Shown here: piece after piece, positions 41,766 to 51,990 of the stretch
How the letters are laid out: every line of letters starts with the position of its first letter
How positions within the stretch are numbered: the first letter of the stretch is position 1
DNA from: Gordonia hydrophobica NBRC 16057
Lineage (GTDB): Bacteria; Actinomycetota; Actinomycetes; Mycobacteriales; Mycobacteriaceae
DNA: 64,000 nucleotides
NCBI RefSeq assembly: GCF_001592365.1
Contig: NZ_BCWU01000002.1
Coordinates: forward strand, 124,001 to 188,000
Direction: 5' to 3'
The notes under the pieces: model-generated
Database searches by the model: none
Told to the model about the DNA's origin: nothing
The model's input: only the letters and a program-made list of their open reading frames with translations
Program-made: the position numbers and the translations under genes

Positions 41766-42416
41766 ATGGCTAACATCACGATCATCGGCGGTCACGGAAA
41801 GATCGCCCTGCTGCTGGCACCCCTCCTCGTCGGACGCGGCGACACCGTCACCTCGATCATTCGCAACGCCGATCACGCCGCCGAGGTCGAGGCGACCGGC
41901 GCCACCGCGCTGGTCCTCGACGTGGAGACGGCCACCGAGCCCCAACTCACCGACGCGCTGCAGGGCGCGGACGCCGTCGTCTTCAGCGCGGGCGCCGGCG
42001 GCGGCAACCCACCGCGAACCTATGCCGTCGACCGCGACGCCGCGATCACCTCGATGCGTGCCGCGACCGCTGCGGGCGTGCGCCGATACGTGATGGTGTC
42101 GTACCTGGGCGCCGGACCCGATCACGGAGTGCCTTCGGACAACTCGTTCTTCCCCTACGCCGAGGCGAAGGCCGCCGCCGACACCGCGCTGCGCGCGACC
42201 GACCTCGACTGGACCATCCTGATGCCCGGCGCGCTCACCCTGGATCCGCCGTCCGGCGCCATCGACCCGACCGCCCAGCGGGCCTCCGACAACCCCGGGA
42301 CCGCTCGCGCGAACGTCGCCCTGGTCGCCGCGGCCGCCCTGGCGACGCCGTCGACCATCGGCAAGGACATCCCCTTCACCGACGGAGACGTGCCGATCGC
42401 CGACGCCGTGCGCTGA
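41766..42416 (+). CDS. NAD(P)-binding Rossmann protein (atypical SDR)
   Basis: A 216-residue NAD(P)H-binding protein with IIGGHGKIAL at the N-terminus, a central DAVVFSAGAGGG and the segment YLGAGPDHG...FPYAEAKAAAD with Tyr and Lys. This matches the NAD(P)H-binding atypical SDR group (YwnB/HSCARG-like), often quinone reductases, epimerase-like enzymes or redox sensors. It is a single gene with its own short upstream region. Confidence 0.85.
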   Translation: MANITIIGGHGKIALLLAPLLVGRGDTVTSIIRNADHAAEVEATGATALVLDVETATEPQLTDALQGADAVVFSAGAGGGNPPRTYAVDRDAAITSMRAATAAGVRRYVMVSYLGAGPDHGVPSDNSFFPYAEAKAAADTALRATDLDWTILMPGALTLDPPSGAIDPTAQRASDNPGTARANVALVAAAALATPSTIGKDIPFTDGDVPIADAVR

Positions 42417-42517
42417 GTCGCCGCGCTCGGGACATCGAATCTCAGGGCACATCAGGCTCGGGCCATTACCGGCTTTCGCTGGTCCACGCGGCACCGAGAA
42501 CTTAAACTCCTATCCTG

Positions 42518-43144
42518 ATGCCTCCCAGTACCACCCGCCGCAGACGGGCCGAACATCTCGGCCCGGAACGTCGTCGACCACAGATTCTGGACGCGGCGCT
42601 CGAGATCGCCGTCAACGAGGGGATCTCCTCGGTGACGATCGCGTCGGTCGCGGAGAAGCTCGACGTGACCCGGCCGGTCATCTACACGTGCTTCGCGAAT
42701 CGCGTCGACCTCATCGCCGAACTGGTTCGCCGCGAGGAGGAACGGCTGAACCAGACGGTCGGAGCGGTCCTGCGACGGCGGGCCGTGAACGCCGACGCCG
42801 AGGTGTTCGTCGAGGGCTTCCGCGCCCTGCTGAGCACCGTCGTCGACCATCCGAACACGTGGCGGCTGGTGTACGGCGCCCCGGACTCCGCGGTCGCCGA
42901 GTACTTCGGGCGCGGTCGTGCCGCATCGGTGAAGCGCTGCACCGAACTGCTGCGACCGACGCTGCTGAAGTGGGGGATGCCCGCCGACGAGGTGGCCCAC
43001 AAGCTCGGCGCGCTGGTGGAACTGTGGGTGTCGTCCAGCGAAGGCATGGTGCGCACGTATCTCGCCGACAGCAGTTGGGATCCGGACGAACTCGCCGAGT
43101 TCATGGGCACCAGCGTCTATCGGGCGTTGCGCACCACGGTCTGA
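42518..43144 (+). CDS. TetR-family transcriptional regulator
   Basis: A 208-residue TetR protein. The DNA-binding part is ILDAALEIAVNEGISSVTIA followed by VTRPVIYTCFANRVDLIAELV. The C-terminal ligand domain contains a TetR_C-like helix bundle (FRALLSTVVDHPNTWRLVYG). TATCCT 5 nt before the ATG could be a -10 of an almost leaderless transcript. It ends 3 nt from the convergent DUF2236 gene. Confidence 0.88.
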   Translation: MPPSTTRRRRAEHLGPERRRPQILDAALEIAVNEGISSVTIASVAEKLDVTRPVIYTCFANRVDLIAELVRREEERLNQTVGAVLRRRAVNADAEVFVEGFRALLSTVVDHPNTWRLVYGAPDSAVAEYFGRGRAASVKRCTELLRPTLLKWGMPADEVAHKLGALVELWVSSSEGMVRTYLADSSWDPDELAEFMGTSVYRALRTTV

Positions 43145-43146
43145 GG

Positions 43147-44361
43147 TCAGCGACGCAGCGCCTTGGTGGCGTCGAACTTCTCTTCCCGCTGTCCCAGGTG
43201 CCACGCGTGCCAGCGGCGCCACCGCCGCATCTGCCCGGCCTGCCAGCGTTCGTCGACGCCCGGCACTGCACGTCGCAGCACTTCGACGACGGCGATGAGC
43301 GGCGCGCGGCCGATCAGGATCATCAGTCCCGGAATCCCACTGGGCAGTCGGTACCGGCGGCGGTTCCACGGCAGCATGAACAGCCGGGTGTACCCGGCCT
43401 GCAGGTGCAGGTGGAACAGTCCGCGCAGGCGGGCCCGACCGCGCACGCCGGCGGGCGGGCGGAACGACGGGACGAACGACTCGACGAGTTCGGGACCGAG
43501 GTCGCCGGAGTCGTGTTTGCGGGTCGCGTCGAAGTAATACAGCAGGCGCAGACCGTCGGCGTAGCTCTGCGGATACATGTCGTCGACGCTGCAGCCGACG
43601 AGATGGCCGAGGTAGCGATTGAAATGCAGGACGGCGCGTACTTCCGCGGGGCTGGTCAGGAAGCCGAGCGCCGTCAACCCGAACGCCGGTCCCACGCTGC
43701 CGCCGAGGAGGGTCAGGAGCATCTCGCTCTGACTGATCGGCAGACCGTGCGCCTGCGCGTTCCACTCGGGGTGCGCGGCGACGCGGGCCCGGACCGACAC
43801 ATGCATCACCCGGACCTTCAGGGAGACCTCGCGCGCTCTGGAGCCGGGAGTGAGGACGGCTCCTGGCTTGCACACCTCGAGCCACCAGCGGCTGGTCTCC
43901 AGATAGCGGTTCAGTGCGCTGGCGCCGGCGTATCCGCCGGAGAGCGACAACGGCACGGCGAGCGACCCCTCGGTGTAGGTGTCCATGGTTCCGGCGTTGC
44001 CGACGGCACCGAGGTTGTACCCCCACCGCCGCCACACGGCGGCGCCCTGCTCGATCAGATCGGCATCCAGCCAGTCGGGAATCGTCTCGAACTCGGCGAA
44101 CAGCGCGCGCATCGAGTCCGGCGCATCGGGCACGTTGTCGATACCGACGCGCAGCGCCTCGTCGAGGAGTGCGCCGGCCTTCTCGCCGCCCATCGCGCCG
44201 TGGTAGGTCTCGGCGACGAACCGCTCGGCGGTCGGATCGCCTGCGGTCTGGCCTGCGAGGAAGGCGGACTGGACGGCGGGAGTCGGGAACAGGTCGATCC
44301 GGGTCGCCCGTTTGACGCGATCGCGCACTCTCTGGTGCGCCGGAGAGATCATCAGTTCCAT
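43147..44361 (-). CDS. DUF2236 / MpaB-type oxygenase-like protein
   Basis: A 404-residue protein of the DUF2236 family, which contains the haem-dependent rubber oxygenase Lcp and fungal MpaB. Conserved-looking segments are ERFVAETYHGAMGG, AVWRRWGYNLGAVGNAGTM and VRVMHVSVRARV with the likely haem-ligand His. It lacks the Tat signal of secreted Lcp, so it is probably cytoplasmic. The ATG at 44361 follows GGGAACG; the frame stays open to 44409 with only an alternative start. It is convergent with TetR. Confidence 0.8.
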   Translation of the reverse strand: MELMISPAHQRVRDRVKRATRIDLFPTPAVQSAFLAGQTAGDPTAERFVAETYHGAMGGEKAGALLDEALRVGIDNVPDAPDSMRALFAEFETIPDWLDADLIEQGAAVWRRWGYNLGAVGNAGTMDTYTEGSLAVPLSLSGGYAGASALNRYLETSRWWLEVCKPGAVLTPGSRAREVSLKVRVMHVSVRARVAAHPEWNAQAHGLPISQSEMLLTLLGGSVGPAFGLTALGFLTSPAEVRAVLHFNRYLGHLVGCSVDDMYPQSYADGLRLLYYFDATRKHDSGDLGPELVESFVPSFRPPAGVRGRARLRGLFHLHLQAGYTRLFMLPWNRRRYRLPSGIPGLMILIGRAPLIAVVEVLRRAVPGVDERWQAGQMRRWRRWHAWHLGQREEKFDATKALRR

Positions 44362-44505
44362 CGCCGTTCCCGTCGTTCCGTGGCGGTCGTACGACCACCA
44401 CCTCAGCAATGAGACTACTTGAGAAATTCATCTCATGGCAGTGGTGAACTCGATCGCTATGATCGGCACACAGTCATCCCCATCCGAGACCGCAGGAGCC
44501 CTCGC

Positions 44506-45426
44506 ATGCAGACCAGTGTCGTCTGGACCGTCAATGCCCGCACCGCTTCCATCGACAAGGCCGTTGCCGGCCTCGCAGAGATCAAAGAAGACGGCTTCCG
44601 TCGGGTCTGGACCACGCAGATGCCGAACGAACCCGATGCACTGACGATGATCACCGCCGCCGGTCGCGAGATCCCCGACATCGAGTTCGGCACCAGCGTC
44701 CTGCCGATTCAGGTGCAGCACCCGATGCTGTTGGCGCAGCGCGCACTGACCACCCAGGCGGCGATCGGACCGCGCCTGCACCTCGGACTCGGCCTGAGCC
44801 ACCAGGTGGTCACCGAAGGCATGTGGGGCGTCTCGTACAAGCGTCCCGTCCAGCGCACCACCGAGTACCTCGACGGCCTGCTCCCCCTCCTCAACGGCGA
44901 GAAGGTCAGCGCCGCAGGCGAACTCATCACCACCCGCGGCACTCTGACGATGGCCGACATCCCTGCGCCGCCGGTCTACTTCGCCGCCCTCGGCCCCAAG
45001 ATGCTCGGTGTCGCGGGAAGCCGCACCGCAGGCACCGTCACCTGGATGACCGGCCCCAAGACTCTCCGCGATCACATCGTCCCCACCCTGCGCGCCGCGG
45101 CCGTCGACGCCGGTCGTGCCGCGTCGGACGTCCGGACCGTCGCGATGCTCCCGGTGTCGGTGACCGACGACGCCGACGCCGCCCGCGCGGCCGCCGCAGA
45201 GCAGTTCGCCATCTACGACACGCTGCCCTCCTACAAGGCGATGCTCGATCGCGAAGGTTTCACCGGCCCTGCCGACGCCGCGATCGTCGGTGACGAGGCG
45301 ACCGTCGCCGACCGCATCCGCGAGCTGGGCAGCTTCGGCGTCGACGAGTACGTCGGCATCCTCTTCGACCGGGATCCGGAGGTTCGCGCCCGGACGCGCG
45401 CACTGCTGCGAACGCTGGATCAGTAG
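44506..45426 (+). CDS. F420-dependent LLM-class oxidoreductase
   Basis: A 306-residue luciferase-like (beta/alpha)8 protein. FGTSVLPIQVQHPMLLAQRA, GLGLSHQVVTEGMWG and the C-terminal VADRIRELGSFGVDEY are typical of the mycobacterial F420-type group. It likely reduces or oxidises a small organic substrate with F420. The start follows AGGAGCCCTCGC. It is divergent from DUF2236 and followed by a long hairpin. Confidence 0.87.
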   Translation: MQTSVVWTVNARTASIDKAVAGLAEIKEDGFRRVWTTQMPNEPDALTMITAAGREIPDIEFGTSVLPIQVQHPMLLAQRALTTQAAIGPRLHLGLGLSHQVVTEGMWGVSYKRPVQRTTEYLDGLLPLLNGEKVSAAGELITTRGTLTMADIPAPPVYFAALGPKMLGVAGSRTAGTVTWMTGPKTLRDHIVPTLRAAAVDAGRAASDVRTVAMLPVSVTDDADAARAAAAEQFAIYDTLPSYKAMLDREGFTGPADAAIVGDEATVADRIRELGSFGVDEYVGILFDRDPEVRARTRALLRTLDQ

Positions 45427-45456
45427 CGCTCGCACCGGGTAACCGTTCCCACCTGA

Positions 45457-45503
45457 GGCGTTGGTTCCCGCTCATCGTCGGACAATGAGCGCGAACCAAC
45501 GCC
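45457..45503. terminator. Long imperfect hairpin after LLM gene
   Basis: A 19-position stem with one mismatch (45457-45475 with 45485-45503) and a 9-nt loop, without a T-tract. A competing pair exists: GTTCCCGCT (45464-45472) with AGCGGGAAC (45507-45515). Confidence 0.55.
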
Positions 45504-45567
45504 GCAAGCGGGAACGACGAGGTGCAGCGGGAGCAGCGTCGTACTACCCAGTACCGGCTTACCTAAC

Positions 45568-45585
45568 TTAGGCAAGCCTGCGTTA
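45568..45585 (+). promoter_or_regulatory. Possible IdeR/DtxR iron box and promoter of siderophore-binding lipoprotein
   Basis: TTAGGCAAGCCTGCGTTA partly matches the IdeR consensus. TATGCT (45584-45589) could be the -10, giving a leaderless mRNA for the gene starting at 45596. The match is weaker than the box at 57228. Confidence 0.5.
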
Positions 45586-45595
45586 TGCTTCTGGA

Positions 45596-46573
45596 ATGAA
45601 GTCGACAGTCAAGACTCTCCTGACCGTGCTCGCCGGCGTTCTGGCCCTGGTGCTGACGGTGTCTGCGTGCAGCCCGCCCGCAGAGGACGAGGACAGCGGC
45701 GGCCCCATCCAGGTGAACACCGCGAACGGGTCGGTCACGATCAACGGCACCCCCAAACGGATCGTCACGCTCGGCTCGCAATGGATGGACACCGCGCTGG
45801 CCTTCGGGGTCACACCTGTCGCCTACCTCGACAACATCAAACTCCTGACCGGCTCGCCGTCGCCCTGGGTCGAGAACAAGCTCGACGGCGCCACCGCACT
45901 CGACCCGGAGAACCTGGTCGCCGAGATCGCCAAGGCCGATCCCGATCTGATTCTGGCCGAGGGTTACATGCCCACGTCGCAGCCGGAGAACTTCAAGAAG
46001 ATCCAGGAGATCGCACCCACCATCCCCGGTATCACCGGCAAGCAGGTCGATCCCTGGCAGGACTTGGTGAAGCTGATGGGCACCCTCCTGCGCGATGACG
46101 CGAAGGCCACGCAGATCACCGACGACGTGAACGGCCAGATCGCGGAGCTCAAGGCGTCGCTGCCGGGCATCGAAGGCAAGACCTACGCGATGGCGTACAT
46201 GTACTCCGACGACCAGATCCAGGTGCTGGCCGACCCCGACGACGGCGCCGCTTACCTCTTCAACGAACTCGGTATGAAGGTCGCACCGAAGTTGCTGGCT
46301 GAGTTCCGAAAGACCAAGAACCCGCGATTCCCGATCTCGACCGAGAACGTCCCGATGCTGGAGGCGGACGTCCTGATCATCACCGCCAACTCGCCCGCAC
46401 TGAAGAAGGCGCTGGCGAAGCTCCCCGGATACTCGGACCTGACGTCGGTCAAGAATGGCGCAGTCGCAGACATGTCGCTCGCCGACATCACCGGCATCAA
46501 TCAGCCAACGCCGCTGGCGATTCCCTACCTGCTCGACAAGCTGAAGCCGGCGTTTGAGAAGGCCGCCAAGTGA
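45596..46573 (+). CDS. Fe3+-siderophore ABC transporter substrate-binding lipoprotein
   Basis: A 325-residue lipoprotein with lipobox LTVSAC (Cys about residue 25) and a periplasmic-binding-protein fold of the FepB/FecB class. NGTPKRIVTLGSQWMDTAL opens the domain (about residue 50) and LDPENLVAEIAKADPDLILA follows. It delivers ferric siderophore to an ABC importer whose other genes are not in this window. The iron-responsive promoter and nearby siderophore genes fit this. The ATG at 45596 sits very close to the predicted transcription start. Confidence 0.9.
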   Translation: MKSTVKTLLTVLAGVLALVLTVSACSPPAEDEDSGGPIQVNTANGSVTINGTPKRIVTLGSQWMDTALAFGVTPVAYLDNIKLLTGSPSPWVENKLDGATALDPENLVAEIAKADPDLILAEGYMPTSQPENFKKIQEIAPTIPGITGKQVDPWQDLVKLMGTLLRDDAKATQITDDVNGQIAELKASLPGIEGKTYAMAYMYSDDQIQVLADPDDGAAYLFNELGMKVAPKLLAEFRKTKNPRFPISTENVPMLEADVLIITANSPALKKALAKLPGYSDLTSVKNGAVADMSLADITGINQPTPLAIPYLLDKLKPAFEKAAK

Positions 46574-46592
46574 CTCGATGACCGTGAGCCCG

Positions 46593-46820
46593 CACGCTGG
46601 TCGAGTAAGCCGCCCCCTCACGTTGGTCGAGTAAGCCGCCCCTCACGCTGGTCGAGTAAGCCGCACCTTACGTTGGTCGAGTAAGCGGAGCGCATCGAGA
46701 CCGCCCAACAGCGCACCCCCTCACCGCACGTCTCACGCTGGTCAGGTAAGCGGCCCCTACGCTGGTCGAGTAAGCCGTCCTCCCACGCTGGTCGAGTAAG
46801 CGAAGCGCATCGAGACCGCC
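46593..46820 (+). repeat. REP-like repeat cluster A (seven copies)
   Basis: Seven copies of a core close to ACGCTGGTCGAGTAAGC, some followed by GAAGCGCATCGAGACC, lie between the siderophore-binding gene and the GIY-YIG gene. All are in one orientation, opposite to most copies of cluster B. Confidence 0.85.
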
Positions 46821-46834
46821 GTACAGCGCACCCC

Positions 46835-47131
46835 TCACCGCTGACCCGGCCGAAATCCCTTCTTCGACGCACGGTGGAGCGCCTCGAAGTCACCCGCGAT
46901 CAATGCTTCACGCTTCGCTCGCGACCAGTTCTGCACCCGCTTCTCCATGGCGTATGCATCACCGATCGTGTCGAACTCTTCGCAGAAGACCAGCTCCACC
47001 GGGCGACGCGAACTCGTGTACCCGCAGCCCTTTCCCGATTGGTGCTGCTCGAAGCGAGCCTCGACGTTCTTGGTACTTCCGACGTAATAGCTGCCGTCGC
47101 TGCATCTGAGGATGTACATGTAGCCGCGCAT
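46835..47131 (-). CDS. GIY-YIG nuclease family protein
   Basis: A 98-residue single-domain protein. The GIY-YIG core is MYILRCSDGSYYVGSTKN, with Arg in EARFEQHQSG and the Glu region FDTIGDAYAMEKRVQNW. Its size is that of the YhbQ/UPF0213 group. The ATG at 47131 has no clear ribosome site; the frame remains open upstream to 47266 through repeat DNA, which I do not accept. It is flanked on both sides by REP-like repeats in mainly opposite orientation and interrupts the iron region. It is likely a DNA nuclease; its target is unknown. Confidence 0.85.
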   Translation of the reverse strand: MRGYMYILRCSDGSYYVGSTKNVEARFEQHQSGKGCGYTSSRRPVELVFCEEFDTIGDAYAMEKRVQNWSRAKREALIAGDFEALHRASKKGFRPGQR

Positions 47132-47213
47132 GAAGAAACTGTGGACCGCCCGGATTCCCGCCGACAACAGCGTTGTCCACAGGTTCCGGCACTTCATCCA
47201 CAGTTCCAGCCAG

Positions 47214-47497
47214 CGGCGGTCTCGATGCGCTTCGCTTACTCGACCAACGTAGGGGGCGGGCCCCACGCTGATCGAGTGTCACCTGCGAGCGCAGCGAGCA
47301 CGTGACGAATCGAGATCCACGCAACGACCGGCTGGATATCGTGCGCTCCAAGCCGTGCTCGCGGCGGTCTCGATGCGCTCCGCTTACTCGACCAACGTAA
47401 GGGGCGACTTACTCGACCAACGTAGGGGGCGACTTACCCGAGCAACGTAAGGGGCGACCTGCTCGACCAACGTCAGGGCGCGGCCCACCTACCAACG
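47214..47497 (-). repeat. REP-like repeat cluster B (about seven copies)
   Basis: Copies of GCTTACTCGACCAACG, some preceded by GGTCTCGATGCGC, run up to the NRPS stop codon. One copy (about 47267-47310) is in the opposite orientation. The last copies decay to ACCTACCAACG. No gene is seen between 47,132 and 47,505. Confidence 0.85.
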
Positions 47498-47505
47498 TAA
47501 GGCGT

Positions 47506-50500
47506 TCACGAGAGGGCGGTCACTGATCTTGACCACAGGGTCGAGAGTGTGGCTATGTCGGCGGGCGAGAGGAGTTCGGCGCTGTGGCGCCAGTTCGTCA
47601 CCAGCTGGGGGCCGTCGTCGGTCGCCCGCACCACGGCCACGATGTCCAGGGCGTAGCGCAGCGGCAGGTCGGGTTCGGGGTCGGTCGGCAGGTGCTCGTT
47701 CAACTCCAGGTCGACGACCGGCTGCCAGGGGCCGGGCTCCTCATCGGCGACGCCGAGGTCGAACCTGCCCAGATAGTTGAACTCCACCTGCGGGTCGACG
47801 CCCGCGATCAGCTCGGGATCGGCGTCCGCATACCGGAGCAGACCGTAGTCGAGCCCGCGGTTCGGAATCGCCTTCAGTTCCGCGGCAACCGATTCCAGCA
47901 GCGCCCGCCCGCGATCACGATCGGCCTCCACCACGTCGACCGTCACGACCTCACCCGCCGCCAGGCGGACCGGGAACACCGTCGTGAACCAGCCGAGAGT
48001 GCGGCCGGTGTCGACGTCGTCGCCCACCGTCGCATCCTCACGACCGTGGCCCTCCAACGCGATCAACGACCCCGCGGCGGGATCCTGCCCGCGCTCCGCG
48101 CGCCATGACGCGAACGTCACCGCCAACGCCGTCAGCAGGAACTCCCGCAATCCGATCCGCTGGCCGACACCGTCGAGGATCCGGGCCGTCACCGCGGTAT
48201 CGGTCAGCACCGGCGCCGCACACAGATCAGCCCACGTGTCGCGACCGATCTCCGGCGTCCGAGCACCGATCACCGGGTCGTCGGCGCGCACCTGCGACCG
48301 CCAGTAGTCACGCTGCGCCGACACCTCATCGGACCCCGTGCGGGCCAGCAGCTCTCGGCTCCACGCGCGATAGTCGGTGTACTCGTGCACCGGCCTCGGA
48401 ACACTTCCGTGCATCACCGCAGCCCCGGCTTCGACGAGGTCAGCGAATAGGATCTGCCAGCTCACCGCGTCAACGGCCAGATGGTGGATCGCCAGCAGCA
48501 GGAGATCACCGCCGGGTTCGACGATCCGCACCGCGGCGAGCATCTCCCCCCGATCCGGGTCGACGGCCTCGTTCGCCTGCCGTGCGGCGAGGGTGACGAG
48601 TTCGCCGCGGGTCCGGGGTTCGTCGAGGGTCCAGAACCGGCTGGCGGCGTCGACGACGCCCGGCTCCCTCGTCACCAGCGCACCCCCGGCACGGGTGGCG
48701 CGGAGCATGTCGTGCCCGTCGAGCACCGCCTGCAGCACCGCCGTCACCTGCGCGTCGGTCACCGCGTCGGGCAGCCGGAACAGGACGGTCTGGGTGAAGC
48801 GTCGCCAGTCGCCACCCTCGTACATCCACTGGACGATGGGCAGCTCCGGCACCACGCCGTACTCACGGTCCGCAACGATCCGCGACAGGCGTTCGCCGCG
48901 CCGGACCGCAGCGGCCAGATCGCGCACGGTGGGGAACGTCATCACATCGCGGGCGGCGATCTCGTCGCCGCCCGTCCGCAGCGCGGTCACCAGCGCCATC
49001 GCGACAATGCTGTCCATCCCGAGATCGAAGAAGTCGTCGTCCAGACCGGGCCGGGCCCCGAGGACCCCGGCGACCGAGTCCGCGACCCGCTCCTGCACGT
49101 CGTCGAGCTCCTCATCAGACGCGCCGCCGCCGGCCAACGCGGCCTTCGCCGACTCCCCGAGCACCACCGCGTCGGTCTTGCCGTTGGCATTGACCGGGAG
49201 CACCGGCAGCACCAGCACCCGCGTCGGAATCATATGCGCGGGAAGCCGATACGACAGCCCCTCGCGCACTGTCGCGGCATCGAGATCGCGACCCGCGACG
49301 ACGCCGACGAGCGCCGCACCGATCGGACGGTCGACGACGACCACGGCGGCATCGCGCACCCCGGGGACCGACCGCAAACCGGCCTCCACCTCGCCCACTT
49401 CGATGCGGTAGCCGCGGATCTTGACCTGGTGGTCACCGCGCCCGACGAACAGGATGTCGCCGATCGCATTGCGGCGCACCAGGTCTCCGGTCCGGTACAT
49501 CCGCTGCCCGGGACGGTCGGGGTCGGCGACGAACGCTCCCGCGGTCTGACCGGGCCGCCCCTGGTACCCGCGCGTCACCTGATCACCGGTCAGATACAGC
49601 TCACCGATGACCCCGTCCGGCACCGGGCGCAGCCGGGAGTCGAGGACCCGCGCGGTCATCCGGTCGGTGGCTCCGGCGATGGTCGGGACGGGCGACGCCG
49701 ACACGCGCGCGACCAGTGCCTCGACCGTGGTCTCGGTGGGTCCGTAGCAGTTGAAGACCGCGGTCCGCGGCAGACCGCCGAGCTGGTTCCACAGGGCCGG
49801 TCCGATCGCTTCGCCGCCGAGCGCGAGCACCGTCAACGTCGGGCGTCCCGGCTCCCCCGACACCAGTCCGGCGGCCGAGAGCTGCCCGAACATCGACGGC
49901 GTCGTGTCGATCATGTCGATCTCCCGCGCGCCGAGCGCCGCGACGAGGCGCGCAGCGTCGCGCGTCTCGGCGTCGGCGAACAGGTGCACTTCGTGGCCGT
50001 CGAGCAGTGCGGCGAGCGGCTGCCAGGAGGCGTCGAAGGAGAAGGTCCAGGCATGGGCCACCCGCATCGGACGACTCAGGCGTTCCCGGCCGACGGACAG
50101 CACCCGATCCCGATGGTCGCGCGCGTACGAGGCGAGCGCGCCCTGCGTCCCCACGACGCCCTTCGGCTCGCCGGTGGATCCTGAGGTGAAGATCAGATAC
50201 GCGGCATCTCCCGGCGCCCGGGAGGCTGTCGCCATCGCGGATGCTTCACGTGGAACATCGTCGCGCACAGCCCAGTCCGCGATGACGGTGCGCCCGGTGA
50301 ACATCTCGACCGAATCGGGATCGGTGAGCACCACCTCGGCACCGGACTGGGTCAACAGATTCTCGATGCGCGCTGCGGGCATGGCGACGTCGATCGGAAC
50401 GTACGCGGCACCTGCGAGCATGGCGGCGAGGATGCCTGCGATCGAGCGCCCGGATCGGCGCGGTGCGAGGGCGACGACCGAGCCCCGGTCGACGCCGGCG

Positions 50501-51990
50501 TCGCGCAGGTCGGCGGCGAGGCTCGCGGACCACCGCAGCAGTTCCGTGTACGTCCAGGCGCCGTCGTCGGCGACGAGCGCGACCGCGTCGGGCGTCGCCG
50601 CGACCTGGTCGAGAAACAGGCCGATCGCCGTCGTGCCCGCGGGCAGCGCGGATCCGCGGGACGGCTGTGCGGCCCATGCCTTCTCGTGATCGAGCAGGAC
50701 GTCGAGCCGTCCGGTGGGAGCGTCCGCGGCGGCGGGCAGCTGCGCGAGCACGCTGATGACGCGGTCGACGAGTTGCGCGGGGTCGATGGCCCCGAGTGCG
50801 TCCGGAACCGATTCGGTCATCACCACCAGCTCGCCCGCGGTCTCGTACGCCACGACGGTGAGCGGATAGTGCGCCAGGGATTCCATCGCGAGCGGCAGGA
50901 AGCGGGTGCCGTCGGCCGCGGTGACCGGATCGGTCGCCGTCCCGATGGGCGCGTTCTCGTAGACGAAGAGCGTGTCGAAGAGCGTGGGTGTTCCGGCGGC
51001 ACGGGCGATGTCGGCGAGACCGAGGAAGCCGCGATCGCGCATCTGCGCCGACGACCGCTGCATCGCGGTGATCGCCTCCAGCACCGTGCCGGTCGATCGC
51101 AGATCGGCGCGGACCGGGACCGTGTTGATGAACAGACCGACCATCTCCGACGCGCCGGGCAGACTCTGCGGTCGACCGGAGATGGTGGTGCCGAAGACCA
51201 CGTCGTCGGTGTCGGCGAGGCGCCCGAGCACCACCGACCACGCGTACTGGGTCACCGCCGCGGGGGTGAGTCCGTGTCTGCGCGCCCAGCCGAGGATGCG
51301 GTCGGTCTCCGCGGCGTCGATCGTTCGCCGGTGCCGAATCGGTTCGGCGGCAGGCGTTCCCGGTGCACCGATCAGCAGCGGTGCGACGCCGTCGAGGTAG
51401 CGCGTCCACTCGGCGAGGGCCGCGTCGTGATCCTGCTGCGCCAGCCACGCGATGTAGTTGCGGTAGGGCTTCGCGGGCGCCAGGCCGGCGACCGAACCGC
51501 CCGCGCTGTATGCGGCGAGGAGTTCGCGGAAGAAGAGGGCGACGGCCCACCCGTCCATGAGGATGTGGTGCGCGGTCAGCAGCATCCGGTGGCGGCCGCC
51601 GGGCAGTGCGGCGAGCACCACCCGCAGTGCGGGACCGCGGCGGAGGTCGAAGCGCTGCATGCGTTCGGCGCGGGCGAGGTCGTCGAAGGCCTCGGGCGTG
51701 GTCTGCACTGCGCGCCACGGAACACTGACCTGCGCCGGCACGATCTGCACCGGGTGCGGCACGCCCTGATCCCACAGGCTTACCCGCAGGTTGGGGTGCC
51801 GTGCCAGGAGTGCGTCGACGCTGCGCTGCAGCACATCGGCGTCGAGCGGTCCGCTGATCTCGACGACGAACTGCATGCTGTAGACGTCGAGTCCGTCGCC
51901 GGCCATCTCCGACAGCGAGAACAGTCCCGCCTGCAACGGGGAGAGCGCGAGGACGTCCTCGATCGCGGCCTTGGTGGTCTGCGTGGTCAC
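47506..51990 (-). CDS. mbtF: Non-ribosomal peptide synthetase C-A-T-E (mbtF-like)
   Basis: A 1494-residue NRPS. The condensation domain comes first (HHILMDG, about residue 165). Adenylation follows ([14 protein letters not shown] near 590, YGPTETT, YRTGDLV). A carrier domain has its Ser in FFDLGMDSI near 1000, and the last domain is epimerase-type ([22 protein letters not shown]). There is no thioesterase. Length and position match MbtF (1461 residues), which adds the last hydroxylysine in mycobactin. The GTG at 51990 has GGAGG upstream and overlaps the mbtE-like stop; an ATG at 52005 is in frame. The residue activated cannot be read safely. Confidence 0.88.
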   Translation of the reverse strand: MTTQTTKAAIEDVLALSPLQAGLFSLSEMAGDGLDVYSMQFVVEISGPLDADVLQRSVDALLARHPNLRVSLWDQGVPHPVQIVPAQVSVPWRAVQTTPEAFDDLARAERMQRFDLRRGPALRVVLAALPGGRHRMLLTAHHILMDGWAVALFFRELLAAYSAGGSVAGLAPAKPYRNYIAWLAQQDHDAALAEWTRYLDGVAPLLIGAPGTPAAEPIRHRRTIDAAETDRILGWARRHGLTPAAVTQYAWSVVLGRLADTDDVVFGTTISGRPQSLPGASEMVGLFINTVPVRADLRSTGTVLEAITAMQRSSAQMRDRGFLGLADIARAAGTPTLFDTLFVYENAPIGTATDPVTAADGTRFLPLAMESLAHYPLTVVAYETAGELVVMTESVPDALGAIDPAQLVDRVISVLAQLPAAADAPTGRLDVLLDHEKAWAAQPSRGSALPAGTTAIGLFLDQVAATPDAVALVADDGAWTYTELLRWSASLAADLRDAGVDRGSVVALAPRRSGRSIAGILAAMLAGAAYVPIDVAMPAARIENLLTQSGAEVVLTDPDSVEMFTGRTVIADWAVRDDVPREASAMATASRAPGDAAYLIFTSGSTGEPKGVVGTQGALASYARDHRDRVLSVGRERLSRPMRVAHAWTFSFDASWQPLAALLDGHEVHLFADAETRDAARLVAALGAREIDMIDTTPSMFGQLSAAGLVSGEPGRPTLTVLALGGEAIGPALWNQLGGLPRTAVFNCYGPTETTVEALVARVSASPVPTIAGATDRMTARVLDSRLRPVPDGVIGELYLTGDQVTRGYQGRPGQTAGAFVADPDRPGQRMYRTGDLVRRNAIGDILFVGRGDHQVKIRGYRIEVGEVEAGLRSVPGVRDAAVVVVDRPIGAALVGVVAGRDLDAATVREGLSYRLPAHMIPTRVLVLPVLPVNANGKTDAVVLGESAKAALAGGGASDEELDDVQERVADSVAGVLGARPGLDDDFFDLGMDSIVAMALVTALRTGGDEIAARDVMTFPTVRDLAAAVRRGERLSRIVADREYGVVPELPIVQWMYEGGDWRRFTQTVLFRLPDAVTDAQVTAVLQAVLDGHDMLRATRAGGALVTREPGVVDAASRFWTLDEPRTRGELVTLAARQANEAVDPDRGEMLAAVRIVEPGGDLLLLAIHHLAVDAVSWQILFADLVEAGAAVMHGSVPRPVHEYTDYRAWSRELLARTGSDEVSAQRDYWRSQVRADDPVIGARTPEIGRDTWADLCAAPVLTDTAVTARILDGVGQRIGLREFLLTALAVTFASWRAERGQDPAAGSLIALEGHGREDATVGDDVDTGRTLGWFTTVFPVRLAAGEVVTVDVVEADRDRGRALLESVAAELKAIPNRGLDYGLLRYADADPELIAGVDPQVEFNYLGRFDLGVADEEPGPWQPVVDLELNEHLPTDPEPDLPLRYALDIVAVVRATDDGPQLVTNWRHSAELLSPADIATLSTLWSRSVTALS

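Noticed and set aside
46593-47497. CRISPR array in the repeat clusters
   Set aside because: Repeat cores are short and degenerate, spacings are irregular, and orientation reverses; this is a dispersed REP-like repeat.
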